A stretch of 36,213 nucleotides of DNA, from NCBI RefSeq assembly GCF_000190475.1, contig NZ_AEWH01000055.1, positions 1 to 36,213 of the forward strand, read 5' to 3'. Under the pieces are notes generated by a model. That model was not told the origin of the DNA and ran no database searches. It saw only the letters and a program-made list of their open reading frames with translations. Shown here piece by piece: positions 25,486 through 35,593 of the stretch; the first letter of the stretch is position 1; each line of letters opens with the position of its first letter. The stretch is from Ornithinibacillus scapharcae TW25. GTDB lineage: Bacteria; Bacillota; Bacilli; Bacillales; Amphibacillaceae. A program made the position numbers and the translations under genes.

Positions 25486-26445
25486 TCATTTTGACCAGTC
25501 TTCTCTAATTACTTCAGCTTGCTTAATCATTCGATTAATAAGCTCTTGTACAGTTGGTAAGTCCTTAATTCCTGCAGCACTTTGACCTGCCCAACCGAAC
25601 CCTTTATCATTTTCCCCTTTATGAATATAATTTCTATTTGCTTTCCCACTTATGTAATCTTTTAACCCATCATACCCTACCCCTTGCTTTTCCAGGTTTA
25701 ATATTTCTTCTGTCCATCGATTCTGTAATGCCCTGGCTGGAGCTCCAAGTGTCTTTTTAATAATAACTGTATCATTCTCATTCGCTTCGATAATATCCCG
25801 TTTGTAAACCGGATGGGCATGTACACACTCTTGTGTAGCGATAAACCTAGTGCCCATTTCAATCCCATCAGCTCCTAGAGATAATGCTGCCATTAAACCT
25901 CGACCATCAAAAATACCACCAGAAGCCACTACGGGAATATTAACCTTATCAGCAACCTGGGGCGTTAATACAATAGTTCCTGTATCAGATCGCCCCAGGT
26001 GTCCGCCACCTTCTTGTCCAACTACAATAACTGCATCTGCCCCTAATTCCTCTGCCTTTACAGCTTGTCGAGTAGCAGCGACTAATACCAATGTTTTAAT
26101 AGAGTAGTTCTTTACCATTTCCAGAACTCCCTTAGGGTTGCCACCAGTAACAGATATTACTGAGACCTCTTCATCAATGGCTACTTGTACCATTTGCTCG
26201 AAGGGACGATTGTGTTGCCCGATAGCAAAATTAACGCCGAATGGTTTCTTGGTTAGCTTCTTCACCTTTATTATTTCTTTCCGTAAAGCTTCAGGACTTT
26301 CTAAACTCATAGCGGTAATTTGTCCAAGTGCACCTGCATTCGATACGGCAGCTGCTAATTCTGCATAGGCTAAATGGGCCAATCCACCTTGAATAATTGG
26401 ATATTTAACTTGAAGTAATTGTGTAATACGAGTATTCCAGCTCAT
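25486..26445 (-). CDS. Nitronate monooxygenase / NPD-family flavoprotein
   Basis: 319-aa FMN-binding TIM barrel of the 2-nitropropane dioxygenase-like family, which includes nitronate monooxygenases and FabK-type enoyl-ACP reductases. Visible features: substrate/FMN start KYPIIQGGLAHLAYAELAAA, VIVVGQEGGGHLGR (about 138-151) with the conserved glycine-rich loop and His, PVVASGGIFDGRGLMAALSL, and GADGIEMGTRFIAT as phosphate-binding site. Likely detoxifies alkyl nitronates such as propionate 3-nitronate; the exact substrate is unproven and FabK is possible. ATG 26445 is used because GGAGGGG lies six bases upstream. First gene of a two-gene unit with yktA. Confidence 0.88.
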   Translation of the reverse strand: MSWNTRITQLLQVKYPIIQGGLAHLAYAELAAAVSNAGALGQITAMSLESPEALRKEIIKVKKLTKKPFGVNFAIGQHNRPFEQMVQVAIDEEVSVISVTGGNPKGVLEMVKNYSIKTLVLVAATRQAVKAEELGADAVIVVGQEGGGHLGRSDTGTIVLTPQVADKVNIPVVASGGIFDGRGLMAALSLGADGIEMGTRFIATQECVHAHPVYKRDIIEANENDTVIIKKTLGAPARALQNRWTEEILNLEKQGVGYDGLKDYISGKANRNYIHKGENDKGFGWAGQSAAGIKDLPTVQELINRMIKQAEVIREDWSK

Positions 26446-26505
26446 GCTCATCCCCTCCACTATATCTTATAGTGTCATCCTAACATGTTAGACCCTTTAT
26501 ATAAA

Positions 26506-26530
26506 TAAAAAAGCTACGTTGATACGTAGC
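26506..26530 (-). terminator. Terminator of the SR1-like RNA
   Basis: 7-bp stem GCTACGT (26524-26530 on the minus read) / ACGTAGC (26513-26519), four-base loop, then TTTTTT. Confidence 0.85.
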
Positions 26531-26560
26531 AAAATGGATTGATTTATTCCTAGCTTATAT

Positions 26561-26671
26561 TTACTTTTTATCGTTCTTACAATCACAGCAGGTACCGTAA
26601 AGCACTGCTACCTTTTCATTTTCATAATGCTCAATCGTTTCTTGACAATGTTGACATACAATAATCCCCAT
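26561..26671 (-). CDS. sr1P: SR1P, GapA-binding peptide encoded by SR1
   Basis: 36-aa peptide too short for ordinary gene calls. It opens MGIIVCQHCQETIEHYENEK and continues with VAVLYGTCC, closely matching the B. subtilis SR1P pattern (MGTIVCQ-x-C ... YFEDEK ... LYGTCC). Two cysteine groups (Cys6/Cys9 and Cys28/Cys29/Cys31) could bind metal. SR1P binds the glycolytic enzyme GapA, stabilises its mRNA and promotes the GapA-RNase J1 interaction; rnjA lies at the far end of this window. ATG 26671 has AGAGGTG eight bases upstream. The ending is Lys/Asp-rich instead of the usual acidic tail. Confidence 0.88.
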   Translation of the reverse strand: MGIIVCQHCQETIEHYENEKVAVLYGTCCDCKNDKK

Positions 26672-26693
26672 CAACTCAACACCTCTCACTTTA

Positions 26694-26756
26694 ATTGTAG
26701 CATAATTAATAATTAGTATGGACTAATAGTGTAATTCTTATAAATAGTATAACAGA
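26694..26756 (-). promoter_or_regulatory. SR1 promoter region with CcpN-like boxes
   Basis: Minus-strand TCTGTTATACT (26746-26756) matches the CcpN consensus TRTGHYATAYW at 10 of 11 positions and includes an extended -10 (TGTTATACT). TATGCTACAAT (26694-26704) matches at 9 of 11 and is another extended -10 (TGCTACAAT). CcpN represses SR1 during glycolytic growth in B. subtilis, so placement before an SR1 gene is meaningful. Which -10 is used is unknown. Confidence 0.6.
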
Positions 26757-26762
26757 TTAAAC

Positions 26763-26794
26763 AAAAAATTACCAGTGAAATTATTCACTGGTAA
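26763..26794 (-). terminator. Terminator of the polysaccharide deacetylase gene
   Basis: 11-bp perfect stem TTACCAGTGAA (26784-26794, minus read) / TTCACTGGTAA (26769-26779), four-base loop, then TTTTTTG. It lies just upstream of the SR1 promoter. Confidence 0.9.
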
Positions 26795-26803
26795 ACATAA
26801 GCA

Positions 26804-27688
26804 TTACTCTATTGTTTTGATTTCATGTGGATCAAGTACTTCATACCCTTGTTCTCTTAGTCCTAATACTATATCCTTTAAAGCGGCATTAGTCCATTCG
26901 CGGTCATGCATTAGTAAATTAGCTCCTGGTTTTAATAATGAATATGGTACATCTACCTCTGGTCCCTTACCACTTACCATTGCCTCTGTTAGTTTCTCTT
27001 TGTCCATATAAGGTGTAAAATAGTCATAACCATAGGACCAATTCATTAATACCATTTGCTCCTCTATAGCAATTTGCTTCGATAATTCTGTGTTTACACC
27101 ATGTGGAGCTCTAAAAAATTTCGGCCTTTCTCCTATAATATCTTCAATCAGGTCATTCAGCTTAATGATTTCTTCACGTTGCTTGTCCGGATTATTCTCT
27201 ATAGCCCCTAGGTTAACATGTGAATAGGTATGATTTCCGATAACAAATCCCATTTCATGAATCTCTTTTAGCATTTCTTGCTCTTCGGGAGTGTCTATAA
27301 AGTGACCATTTACGAAGAATATAGCCCCGGCATCTAATTCTTTTAAAGTCTTCGCCATCTCGAGAGAATATTTTTCAGGTGCATCATCGATAGTCAATAA
27401 TACGACCTTTTCATTTGTTCCTTCTTCTATCGGAACTAAAGACCAATTTTCCGAAACACGGTAGAGCGATTTCTGTCTTTCCGCTAATTCTTTTTGATCT
27501 TCACCGTTCTTTTCTTCGACATCAGGTGATACATCCGTCTTTTCTTCATTACTCTGTTTTGGTTCTTGTCCTACTTTGTCCTGATTTTGTTTCGTCGACA
27601 CGTTCTCATCACTTGTTTTCTCCTCCGCGCTATTACAGCTAGACAGTACAATAAGTAACGATATTGCCAACATAACGATAACTCTCAT
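26804..27688 (-). CDS. Polysaccharide deacetylase lipoprotein
   Basis: 294-aa exported lipoprotein: signal peptide MRVIVMLAISLLIVLSSC with lipobox Cys18, a long Glu/Lys/Gln/Asp-rich linker (about 19-75), then a NodB-homology carbohydrate esterase 4 domain. Motif 1 is TIDDAP (99-104), a variant of TFDDGP that keeps both Asp; motif 2 is HTYSH; motif 3 is RAPHG; the end motif is LLMHD. It should remove acetyl groups from peptidoglycan or another N-acetylated glycan outside the cell. ATG 27688 has GGAGGG six bases upstream, and the longer frame lacks a signal peptide. It is downstream of pdhD but separated by a strong terminator, and occupies the space between pdhD and SR1. Confidence 0.88.
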   Translation of the reverse strand: MRVIVMLAISLLIVLSSCNSAEEKTSDENVSTKQNQDKVGQEPKQSNEEKTDVSPDVEEKNGEDQKELAERQKSLYRVSENWSLVPIEEGTNEKVVLLTIDDAPEKYSLEMAKTLKELDAGAIFFVNGHFIDTPEEQEMLKEIHEMGFVIGNHTYSHVNLGAIENNPDKQREEIIKLNDLIEDIIGERPKFFRAPHGVNTELSKQIAIEEQMVLMNWSYGYDYFTPYMDKEKLTEAMVSGKGPEVDVPYSLLKPGANLLMHDREWTNAALKDIVLGLREQGYEVLDPHEIKTIE

Positions 27689-27878
27689 GTTTTTCCCTCC
27701 TGATGTATTGATAAAATTCGACATAACTTTAGTTTACCCTGATTATCATTAGGAAGACAATCACTTTTATTAGGGAAGTCATAACTTCGTAGCATCTTTA
27801 TCATGACATCGTTAGAAAAATTTGAATGCGTTCGTTTACTTATGCAGACGAAAATAGTTATTTATTACTTTCATATCT

Positions 27879-27923
27879 ACCAAAAAAGGAGTAACACATG
27901 GATTATACATGTGTTACTCCTTT
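27879..27923 (-). terminator. Terminator of pdhABCD
   Basis: 16-bp perfect stem AAAGGAGTAACACATG (27885-27900) / CATGTGTTACTCCTTT (27908-27923), seven-base loop; minus-strand T tract formed by A at 27882-27887. Confidence 0.92.
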
Positions 27924-27942
27924 ATATTCATAAAATGATATC

Positions 27943-29349
27943 TTATAGCATATGAATTGGTGTACCTAAAGCAACTTCTGCTGCTTCCATAGTGATTTCA
28001 CCAAGCGTTGGGTGAGCATGGATTGTTAAAGCAATATCCTCCGCTGTCATACCAGCTTCAACCGCAAGACCAATCTCAGAAATCATATCACTAGCATTAG
28101 GACCAGCAATTTGACCACCTAGAATTAATCCGTCTTCTTTACGAGTTATTAATTTTAGGAAGCCGTCAGTTGAATTAAGAGATAATGCACGTCCATTAGC
28201 ACCAAATGGGAATTTAGCTACTTTTACATTGTAGCCTGCATCCTTAGCTTCTTGTTCTGTCAATCCAACAGTTGCAAGTTCTGGTTCTACAAATGCTACT
28301 GCTGGAATACCGATGTAATCAATTTCAGATTTTTCACCGCTAATTGCTTCTGCAGCAATTTTACCTTCGTATGATGCCTTATGAGCAAGTGGTGGTCCAG
28401 CAACAATATCCCCAATTGCATAGATATTTTCCACATTTGTACGACATTGCTTATCAATTTTGATTAGACCGCGTTCATCTACTTCAATACCAACTTGTTC
28501 AAGACCGATTTCACGAGTATTTGGACGACGACCAACTGTTACTAATACATAATCAGCTTCAACAGTTTCTTCTTTTCCGCCTACTTCGTAAGTAACTTTT
28601 ACGCCGTCTTTTGTTTCTTCAACACCTTTAGCCATTGCTTCGGTGATGATAGTAGCACCTTTGTTTTTCAGACGTTTCTTAACAAGAGCAGTCATTTGTT
28701 TTTCGAAACCGCTTAGGATGTCTTTTGCACCTTCAAGGAATACAACTTCAGTTCCAAAGTTTGCATAAGCTGAACCAAGCTCACTACCGACATAACCAGC
28801 ACCAATAACAACTAATTTCTTAGGTACTTCTTTAAGATTTAGTGCACCTGTTGAATCTAGTACACGATCAGAGAATTTGAATGTAGGAATCTCAATTGGT
28901 GAAGAACCAGTTGCAATGATACAATCTTTGAATGTATATGTTTGAGAAGATTTCTCATCCATAACTTTTACAGTATTCTTATCAACGAAATAAACTTCAC
29001 CTTTTACGATATCTACCTTGTTACCTTTAAGTAGACTTTCTACTCCAGAAGTTAACTTGTTAACTACAGATGCTTTCCATTCTTGGACTTTACCAAAGTC
29101 AACTGTTACTTTAGAAGTTTTAATTCCTAAATCTTCATTACCATGTGCATGAACGACAGAGTGTCCAGCTTCGATTAGAGCTTTTGATGGAATACAACCA
29201 ACATTTAAACATACGCCACCTAAAGCACCTTTATCAACGATCGTTACTTTTTGACCTAATTGTGCAGCACGAATTGCAGCAACATATCCCCCAGGTCCTG
29301 CACCGACAACAAGTGTGTCTAATTCAATTGGAAAATCTCCTACTACCAT
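27943..29349 (-). CDS. pdhD: Dihydrolipoyl dehydrogenase (E3)
   Basis: 468-aa FAD-dependent disulfide oxidoreductase that reoxidises the dihydrolipoyl groups of the pyruvate dehydrogenase complex and makes NADH. FAD-binding [15 protein letters not shown] at 16-30, redox disulfide CLNVGC (Cys47/Cys52), NAD-binding [17 protein letters not shown], second FAD motif [16 protein letters not shown], and C-terminal catalytic [11 protein letters not shown] 29349 lies four bases after pdhC, with GGAGG nine bases upstream. As in Bacillus it likely also serves other 2-oxo acid complexes. Last gene of the operon. Confidence 0.98.
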   Translation of the reverse strand: MVVGDFPIELDTLVVGAGPGGYVAAIRAAQLGQKVTIVDKGALGGVCLNVGCIPSKALIEAGHSVVHAHGNEDLGIKTSKVTVDFGKVQEWKASVVNKLTSGVESLLKGNKVDIVKGEVYFVDKNTVKVMDEKSSQTYTFKDCIIATGSSPIEIPTFKFSDRVLDSTGALNLKEVPKKLVVIGAGYVGSELGSAYANFGTEVVFLEGAKDILSGFEKQMTALVKKRLKNKGATIITEAMAKGVEETKDGVKVTYEVGGKEETVEADYVLVTVGRRPNTREIGLEQVGIEVDERGLIKIDKQCRTNVENIYAIGDIVAGPPLAHKASYEGKIAAEAISGEKSEIDYIGIPAVAFVEPELATVGLTEQEAKDAGYNVKVAKFPFGANGRALSLNSTDGFLKLITRKEDGLILGGQIAGPNASDMISEIGLAVEAGMTAEDIALTIHAHPTLGEITMEAAEVALGTPIHML

Positions 29350-29353
29350 AACC

Positions 29354-30625
29354 TTACGCCTCCATCATGATTAATTGTGGATCATTTAATAATCGCTTGA
29401 TTTGATTTAAGGCCATTTGAGCAGTAGCACCATCAACGATACGGTGATCAAAGCTCAATGAAACTGCAAGTACTGGAGCAATTACAACTTCTCCGTCACG
29501 TACGATTGGTTTATCAGCAATTCGGCCAATACCTAAAATTGCTGCTTCAGGGTAGTTAATAACTGGTGTAAACCATTGTCCCCCAGCAGAACCAATATTA
29601 GAAATAGTACTTGAAGCACCTTTCATCTCATCTGGTGCTAGTTTACCACTTCTAGCTTTATCTGCCAATTCATTGATTTCAGCTGAGATTTCGAAAATAG
29701 ATTTACGATCTGCATTTTTTACAACTGGTACAAGTAAACCTTTTTCTGTATCTGCCGCAATACCAATATTATAGTAATGTTTTTGTACAATTTCCTCTGT
29801 TGCATCATCAATAGAAGCATTTAGAATTGGGTAGTTCTTCAATGCAGATACAATTGCTTTTACAACATAAGGTAGGTAAGTTAATTTAATACCTTGGTCG
29901 ATAGCTGTTTGCTTGAATTTCTTACGATGAGCAACTAGTGCTGTAACATCTACTTCGTCCATTAATGTAACGTGAGGAGCTTTTGATTTAGAATTAACCA
30001 TTGCTTTAGCAATTGCTTTACGAATCGGGCTCATTTTCTCACGAGTTTCAGGGAAGCTACCTTCTAGAACTGGAGCTTTAGCTGCAGGTGTTTCTTTCTT
30101 ATCTGTAGCTGCCGCTTCAGTAGTTTGTGTAGCAGCAGGTGCCTCACCATTTAAGAAGCTATCAATATCTTCTTTCGTAACACGACCATTGTTACCTGAT
30201 CCTGCTACCATTTTGATATTCACGTTATTGTCACGAGCATATTTACGTACAGATGGCATTGCGATGATTCGCTTATCATCATCCACATTTCCTTCTGCTT
30301 GAACATTATTTGCTGCAGGAGTAGTTTTTGGTGATTCTTCTTTTGCAGGTTCAGCAGCTTGTTCTTCGCTTCCAGCATCCTCATAACCTTCTGCATCAAA
30401 AGAAATTAATGTATCTCCAACTACCGCTACTTCACCTTCTTGAACGAAGATTTTTGTAACAGTTCCTTCAACTGGTGAAGGAATTTCTACAACTGCTTTA
30501 TCATTTTGTACTTCACAAAGTACATCATCTTCTTTTACTACGTCGCCTTCTTTTACCATCCAAGAAACAATCTCACCTTCGTGGATTCCTTCTCCAATAT
30601 CCGGTAATTTAAATTCAAAAGCCAT
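29354..30625 (-). CDS. pdhC: Dihydrolipoamide acetyltransferase (E2)
   Basis: 423-aa core protein of the pyruvate dehydrogenase complex. One N-terminal lipoyl domain carries Lys43 in [11 protein letters not shown]; a Glu/Ala/Pro linker follows; then the E1/E3-binding domain (about 120-158, [15 protein letters not shown]...GRVTKEDI); a second Ala/Thr/Pro linker; and the catalytic domain with [10 protein letters not shown], active-site His394 and Asp398. Forms the 60-subunit core in Gram-positives. ATG 30625 is preceded by AGGAGGC after a 21-bp gap from pdhB. The single lipoyl domain is usual for Bacillus. Confidence 0.98.
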   Translation of the reverse strand: MAFEFKLPDIGEGIHEGEIVSWMVKEGDVVKEDDVLCEVQNDKAVVEIPSPVEGTVTKIFVQEGEVAVVGDTLISFDAEGYEDAGSEEQAAEPAKEESPKTTPAANNVQAEGNVDDDKRIIAMPSVRKYARDNNVNIKMVAGSGNNGRVTKEDIDSFLNGEAPAATQTTEAAATDKKETPAAKAPVLEGSFPETREKMSPIRKAIAKAMVNSKSKAPHVTLMDEVDVTALVAHRKKFKQTAIDQGIKLTYLPYVVKAIVSALKNYPILNASIDDATEEIVQKHYYNIGIAADTEKGLLVPVVKNADRKSIFEISAEINELADKARSGKLAPDEMKGASSTISNIGSAGGQWFTPVINYPEAAILGIGRIADKPIVRDGEVVIAPVLAVSLSFDHRIVDGATAQMALNQIKRLLNDPQLIMMEA

Positions 30626-30646
30626 TAGTAAAGCCTCCTATCAAAT

Positions 30647-31624
30647 TTAGAAATTCATTACAGTGTTTACTTTTTCAATGATGTCGCTATAGTTTGGTAA
30701 CCATACATTTTCTGCTTCAGAGAATGGGAATACCGTATCTGGTGCAGTAACACGTAATACAGGAGCTTCTAAGTGTAAAATCGCACGTTCCTGAATTTCA
30801 GCTGCAATATTTGCTGCAACACCTGCTTGGCGTTGTGCTTCTTGAACAACTACTACACGATTTGTTTTTTCAACTGATGCTAGAATCGTATCGATATCGA
30901 TTGGTGAAACCGTACGTAGGTCAATAACCTCTACGTCGATACCGTTCTTTTCAAGCTCCTCAGCAGCTTTAAGTGAAGCGTGTACCATTGCTCCATAAGT
31001 TACAATTGTCACATCTTTACCTTCACGTTTCACGTCTGCTTTACCAATTTCAATTGTATATTCGCCTTCAGGTACTTCACCACGGAATGAGCGATATAGT
31101 TTCATATGCTCTAGGAAAATAACTGGGTCATTATCACGAATAGCTGAAATCAATAAACCTTTTGCATCATAAGGTGTTGATGGAATAACAACTTTTAAAC
31201 CAGGTTGTTGTGCCACTAAACCTTCTAATGAGTCAGCGTGCAATTCTGGTGTATGAACACCACCACCGAACGGTGAGCGAACTGTAATAGGTGCATTTTT
31301 CGTACCACCAGAACGATAACGCATACGCGCCATTTGACCACTAATTGAATCCATTACTTCATACACGAAACCGAAGAACTGAATTTCTGGTACTGGACGA
31401 TATCCTTCTAGAGCTAATCCGATTGCAAGACCACCAATTCCAGATTCAGCTAATGGCGTATCAAATACACGATCTTCCCCGAATTCTTTTTGTAGGCCTT
31501 CAGTAGCACGGAATACCCCACCGTTTTGGCCAACATCCTCACCAAACACTAGCACATTTTCATCATTTTTTAATTCTACGCGTAGTGCATCAGTGATTGC
31601 TTGAATCATTGTCATTTGTGCCAT
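30647..31624 (-). CDS. pdhB: Pyruvate dehydrogenase E1 component beta subunit
   Basis: 325-aa beta subunit of the thiamine diphosphate-dependent E1 heterotetramer. It begins [20 protein letters not shown], and shows [20 protein letters not shown] with the catalytic-region Glu, [37 protein letters not shown] and the C-terminal transketolase domain ([16 protein letters not shown]). It pairs with PdhA in decarboxylating pyruvate and acetylating E2. ATG 31624 starts three bases after the pdhA stop, so the E1 subunits are translationally coupled. Confidence 0.98.
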   Translation of the reverse strand: MAQMTMIQAITDALRVELKNDENVLVFGEDVGQNGGVFRATEGLQKEFGEDRVFDTPLAESGIGGLAIGLALEGYRPVPEIQFFGFVYEVMDSISGQMARMRYRSGGTKNAPITVRSPFGGGVHTPELHADSLEGLVAQQPGLKVVIPSTPYDAKGLLISAIRDNDPVIFLEHMKLYRSFRGEVPEGEYTIEIGKADVKREGKDVTIVTYGAMVHASLKAAEELEKNGIDVEVIDLRTVSPIDIDTILASVEKTNRVVVVQEAQRQAGVAANIAAEIQERAILHLEAPVLRVTAPDTVFPFSEAENVWLPNYSDIIEKVNTVMNF

Positions 31625-31627
31625 TGT

Positions 31628-33147
<1,520 letters not shown>

Positions 33148-33150
<3 letters not shown>

Positions 33151-33184
33151 AATACTCACCATAAATTGGTAAGTATTTTTTGAG
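33148..33184. terminator. Terminator of ykyA, usable in both directions
   Basis: AATACTCACC (33151-33160) / GGTAAGTATT (33168-33177), one G-T pair, with T tracts on both strands (TTTTTT on plus, TTTTTTT on minus). Confidence 0.78.
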
Positions 33185-33186
33185 TT

Positions 33187-33849
33187 TTATTTTTCAGTAT
33201 TATATTTCACGTCAATATTCGCTAGTTCATAAAATCCTTTTTTCAAGGTGTTATACTCTGTTGTAAACGTATTAAACGCTTCATTCGCCTCTATAACTTC
33301 TTGATATTTCAGATTTATACTCTCAATGTGTTGCTGTAATTCTTCTTGTTCTAATTCATCACGTTGTAGCATTGCATATAATTCTTTTTCTAGTGTCAAC
33401 GAATCATTATATGCTGCATGCAATTTGTCATAGGCATCGTATCGTTTCTCCATTGTTTCATACATGGCTAAAGCTTTTTCTTTAGCTTCCTTATCTTCTA
33501 CCTTTTCAATGTATTCTTTGGAGTTCTCAAATTCCTTGCGTGAAGCATCTAGACTTTCTTTTTCTAACGAGATCTTTTCTTTACGTTCTTCAATTGAAAT
33601 AAGTGCCTGGTCAGCCAATTCTTTAATTTTGTCAAGCTCATCTATACCAAGCTCAATAATTTCCTTATATAGTTCTTGTTCTTTTTGTTCTAATTTCGTT
33701 ATATCATCCTGTTGCTCTTGGAAACCCTCTTCAAGTTTTACAGCTTCTTCTAAATGATTGTATATCTCTGATTCAGGACTATTTCCACACCCTGCTATAA
33801 ACAAAGTTATCCCGATGGAAATAGCAAGAAATAGTTTATTTACCTTCAC
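33187..33849 (-). CDS. ykyA: YkyA family cell-wall-binding lipoprotein
   Basis: 220-aa lipoprotein (YkyA family, Pfam 'putative cell-wall binding lipoprotein'), function unknown. Signal peptide MKVNKLFLAISIGITLFIAG is followed by Cys of the lipobox IAGC; the mature part is almost entirely a long coiled coil rich in Glu, Lys, Leu and Gln. I use GTG 33849 because AGGAGGAG lies about seven bases upstream; the ATG six codons earlier would place that motif inside the gene and spoil the signal peptide. B. subtilis has ykyA next to pdhA and def, as here. Confidence 0.9.
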   Translation of the reverse strand: MKVNKLFLAISIGITLFIAGCGNSPESEIYNHLEEAVKLEEGFQEQQDDITKLEQKEQELYKEIIELGIDELDKIKELADQALISIEERKEKISLEKESLDASRKEFENSKEYIEKVEDKEAKEKALAMYETMEKRYDAYDKLHAAYNDSLTLEKELYAMLQRDELEQEELQQHIESINLKYQEVIEANEAFNTFTTEYNTLKKGFYELANIDVKYNTEK

Positions 33850-34053
33850 GTTAAAACTCCTCCTCATACTCGGCTGCGTTCACTAGTTTGAATAACCGTT
33901 ATTTAGTATATCACAAATCGACTTACTTGATGGAGACAATTATAGCTTGTCTTACAGTAAATTTATGCTCTTTGAACAAATTATATGATAAACTATTTAA
34001 TTGACCATAATATGATAATAATATAAGGCGATATAGAGATGGAGTGATAAGAT

Positions 34054-34605
34054 ATGTTAACAATGGATGATGTGGTACGGGAAGGTCACCCTTCACTTCG
34101 AGAAGTAGCAAATGAAGTAGCAATTCCACCTAGTGAAGAAGAACTTACATTGCTTGGTGATATGCTTAAATTCCTTAAAAATAGTCAAGATGAGAAAACA
34201 TGTGCAAGATATAATCTTAGACCAGGTGTAGGAATAGCTGCACCTCAACTCGGAATAAACAAAAGATTGATCGCTGTTCATTTTGAAGATGGCAATGGAA
34301 AACTATACAGTTACGGCTTAATTAATCCAAAAATCGTAAGTCATTCAGTTGAAAAAGCTTACTTAGCTGTTGGTGAAGGATGCTTATCAGTGGATAGAAA
34401 CGTAGAAGGCTTTGTTCCGAGGTATGCGCGAATCACAGTAAAAGCAACAACTTTAGAAGGTGAAGAAATCAAACTTCGACTTAAAGACTATGCTGCTATC
34501 GTATTCCAGCATGAAATCGATCATTTAAACGGGATTATGTTCTATGACCACATTAACCAAGATAATCCATATGCAATACCCGAGAACTCAAAAGCAATTG
34601 AATAG
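34054..34605 (+). CDS. def: Peptide deformylase
   Basis: 183-aa metalloenzyme that removes the formyl group from new polypeptides. All three family motifs are present: [10 protein letters not shown] (58-67), EGCLSV (108-113, metal ligand Cys110) and HEIDHLNG (153-160, metal ligands His153 and His157, catalytic Glu154). Length and the insert between motifs 1 and 2 fit the type 2 class, corresponding to DefB (YkrB) of B. subtilis. ATG 34054 has ATGGAGTG about ten bases upstream. It has its own strong terminator. Confidence 0.96.
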   Translation: MLTMDDVVREGHPSLREVANEVAIPPSEEELTLLGDMLKFLKNSQDEKTCARYNLRPGVGIAAPQLGINKRLIAVHFEDGNGKLYSYGLINPKIVSHSVEKAYLAVGEGCLSVDRNVEGFVPRYARITVKATTLEGEEIKLRLKDYAAIVFQHEIDHLNGIMFYDHINQDNPYAIPENSKAIE

Positions 34606-34641
34606 CTAAAACCTCCCGTATTCCGAATACTTTACGAATAG

Positions 34642-34697
34642 AAACCGAACTAATACCAATCCCCTATTATATAGGAATTGGTGTTAGTTCGGTTTTC
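34642..34697 (+). terminator. Terminator of def
   Basis: 19-bp stem 34642-34660 (AAACCGAACTAATACCAAT) / 34677-34695 with a single G-T pair, followed by TTTTC. Confidence 0.92.
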
Positions 34698-34886
34698 TTT
34701 ATCTGAATTTTACGTGGTAGATTCCATTTAGACCTAAAAATAAGTACTTCCCATCGTTTATAGGGAATGCATATAATGATGAAATATAGAGCAGAATACT
34801 AACAGGAATCTAAGCCTTGCTATCTTCTAACCTTCTTCATGCTTAAATCTATAAAAATGTTTTTTAGAACAAATAGGTTATTTTTA

Positions 34887-34915
34887 TTTCAATATTTTTA
34901 ATTCCGTACTATACT
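34887..34915 (+). promoter_or_regulatory. Possible promoter of the 28-codon gene
   Basis: TATACT (34910-34915) with TTTCAA 17 bases upstream (34887-34892); the -35 is poor. Start would be near 34922, 70 bases before the small ORF. The rest of 34700-34990 is AT-rich with nothing else recognisable. Confidence 0.35.
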
Positions 34916-34990
34916 ATAAATAAGTGGGATTGGACGGTAGAATTTTTTATATTGCTTTTCTTTAATCTTCTGAAAGGAGTGTATGTCCTT

Positions 34991-35077
34991 ATGTTACGTC
35001 GCCTAAAAGAAAAGCTAAAGAAGCGTTGGAAGGATTTTTTAGGTCGAGGACGTGTGCCATCAACTTTTAAGGAATAA
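34991..35077 (+). CDS. Very small basic peptide (28 aa), unannotated type
   Basis: 28 codons from ATG 34991 to TAA 35075-35077. The N-terminal half MLRRLKEKLKKRWKDFLGRG is a strongly basic helix with Leu/Trp/Phe on one face; the end is RVPSTFKE. Composition is far from random for AT-rich DNA (five Arg codons of CGN type in 28). AAAGGAG lies upstream, but 11 bases from this ATG; an out-of-frame ATG at 34983 is only three bases from it and opens just seven codons, which could act as a leader. A candidate promoter precedes and a hairpin follows. I do not recognise the family; it could be a membrane-surface or nucleic-acid binding peptide. Confidence 0.55.
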   Translation: MLRRLKEKLKKRWKDFLGRGRVPSTFKE

Positions 35078-35087
35078 AGAAGAGATT

Positions 35088-35156
35088 AAGGCAAGGTATA
35101 AACAATAGCCAATCTACCGATAATGATAAATCTAATTATGTTTTACTTGCCTTTTT
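35088..35156 (+). terminator. Possible terminator after the 28-codon gene
   Basis: AAGGCAAG (35088-35095) pairs with CTTGCCTT (35146-35153), then TTT; the 50-base loop can partly pair. The rest of the gap to rpoY (35157-35380) shows no gene with a start codon. Confidence 0.5.
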
Positions 35157-35380
35157 GTTAAGTATTTAGGTGTATGAATACGGATAAAAGATGCGGAATC
35201 TAATGATGCACGATAAACCTTAAGCCAGATTGTAAATGACTTGTTCTTCGGTTCAATATGATCTATATAGCTGGGGAAACCTTACACCAAGAAATATTCA
35301 TCCTTTATGATGGAGATGAGATTTTCTTGTAGTTTTTTGAATGGTGTTAATAAGTTTTAGAGAGAGACAGGAGAGATAGT

Positions 35381-35590
35381 ATGATTTTTAAAGTAATTTA
35401 CCAAGAATTACCGTATGAAGTACCAGTACGGGAACATTCTAAAAGCCTTTATATTGAGGCAGAATCCGAAAAAGAAGTAAGACAAAAATTAAGCGCTCGC
35501 AACGTAAATATTGAATTTATCCAAGCTTTAGATGAAGCACATCTAGAGTATGAAAAACAGTCCGAAAACTTCAAAGTGGAGAACGTCTAA
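35381..35590 (+). CDS. rpoY: RNA polymerase epsilon subunit
   Basis: 69-aa small subunit (formerly YkzG) of Gram-positive RNA polymerase, structurally like phage Gp2. The family pattern is clear: [20 protein letters not shown] at the start, [14 protein letters not shown] in the middle and [17 protein letters not shown] near the end. ATG 35381 has AGGAGAG about six bases upstream. It lies three bases before rnjA, the conserved rpoY-rnjA arrangement of Bacilli and lactic acid bacteria. Confidence 0.96.
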   Translation: MIFKVIYQELPYEVPVREHSKSLYIEAESEKEVRQKLSARNVNIEFIQALDEAHLEYEKQSENFKVENV

Positions 35591-35593
35591 TTT

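Larger units (their letters stand above)
26506..26740 (-). ncRNA. SR1 dual-function regulatory RNA (putative)
   Basis: A transcript starting near 26740 or 26687 and ending at the hairpin GCTACGT/ACGTAGC (26513-26530) followed by six T would carry the SR1P reading frame. In B. subtilis SR1 lies downstream of pdhD, pairs with ahrC mRNA to regulate arginine catabolism, and encodes SR1P. Here the same neighbourhood is kept (pdh operon on one side, yktA/yktB on the other). Extent on the 5' side is inferred from two extended -10 elements. Confidence 0.75.
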
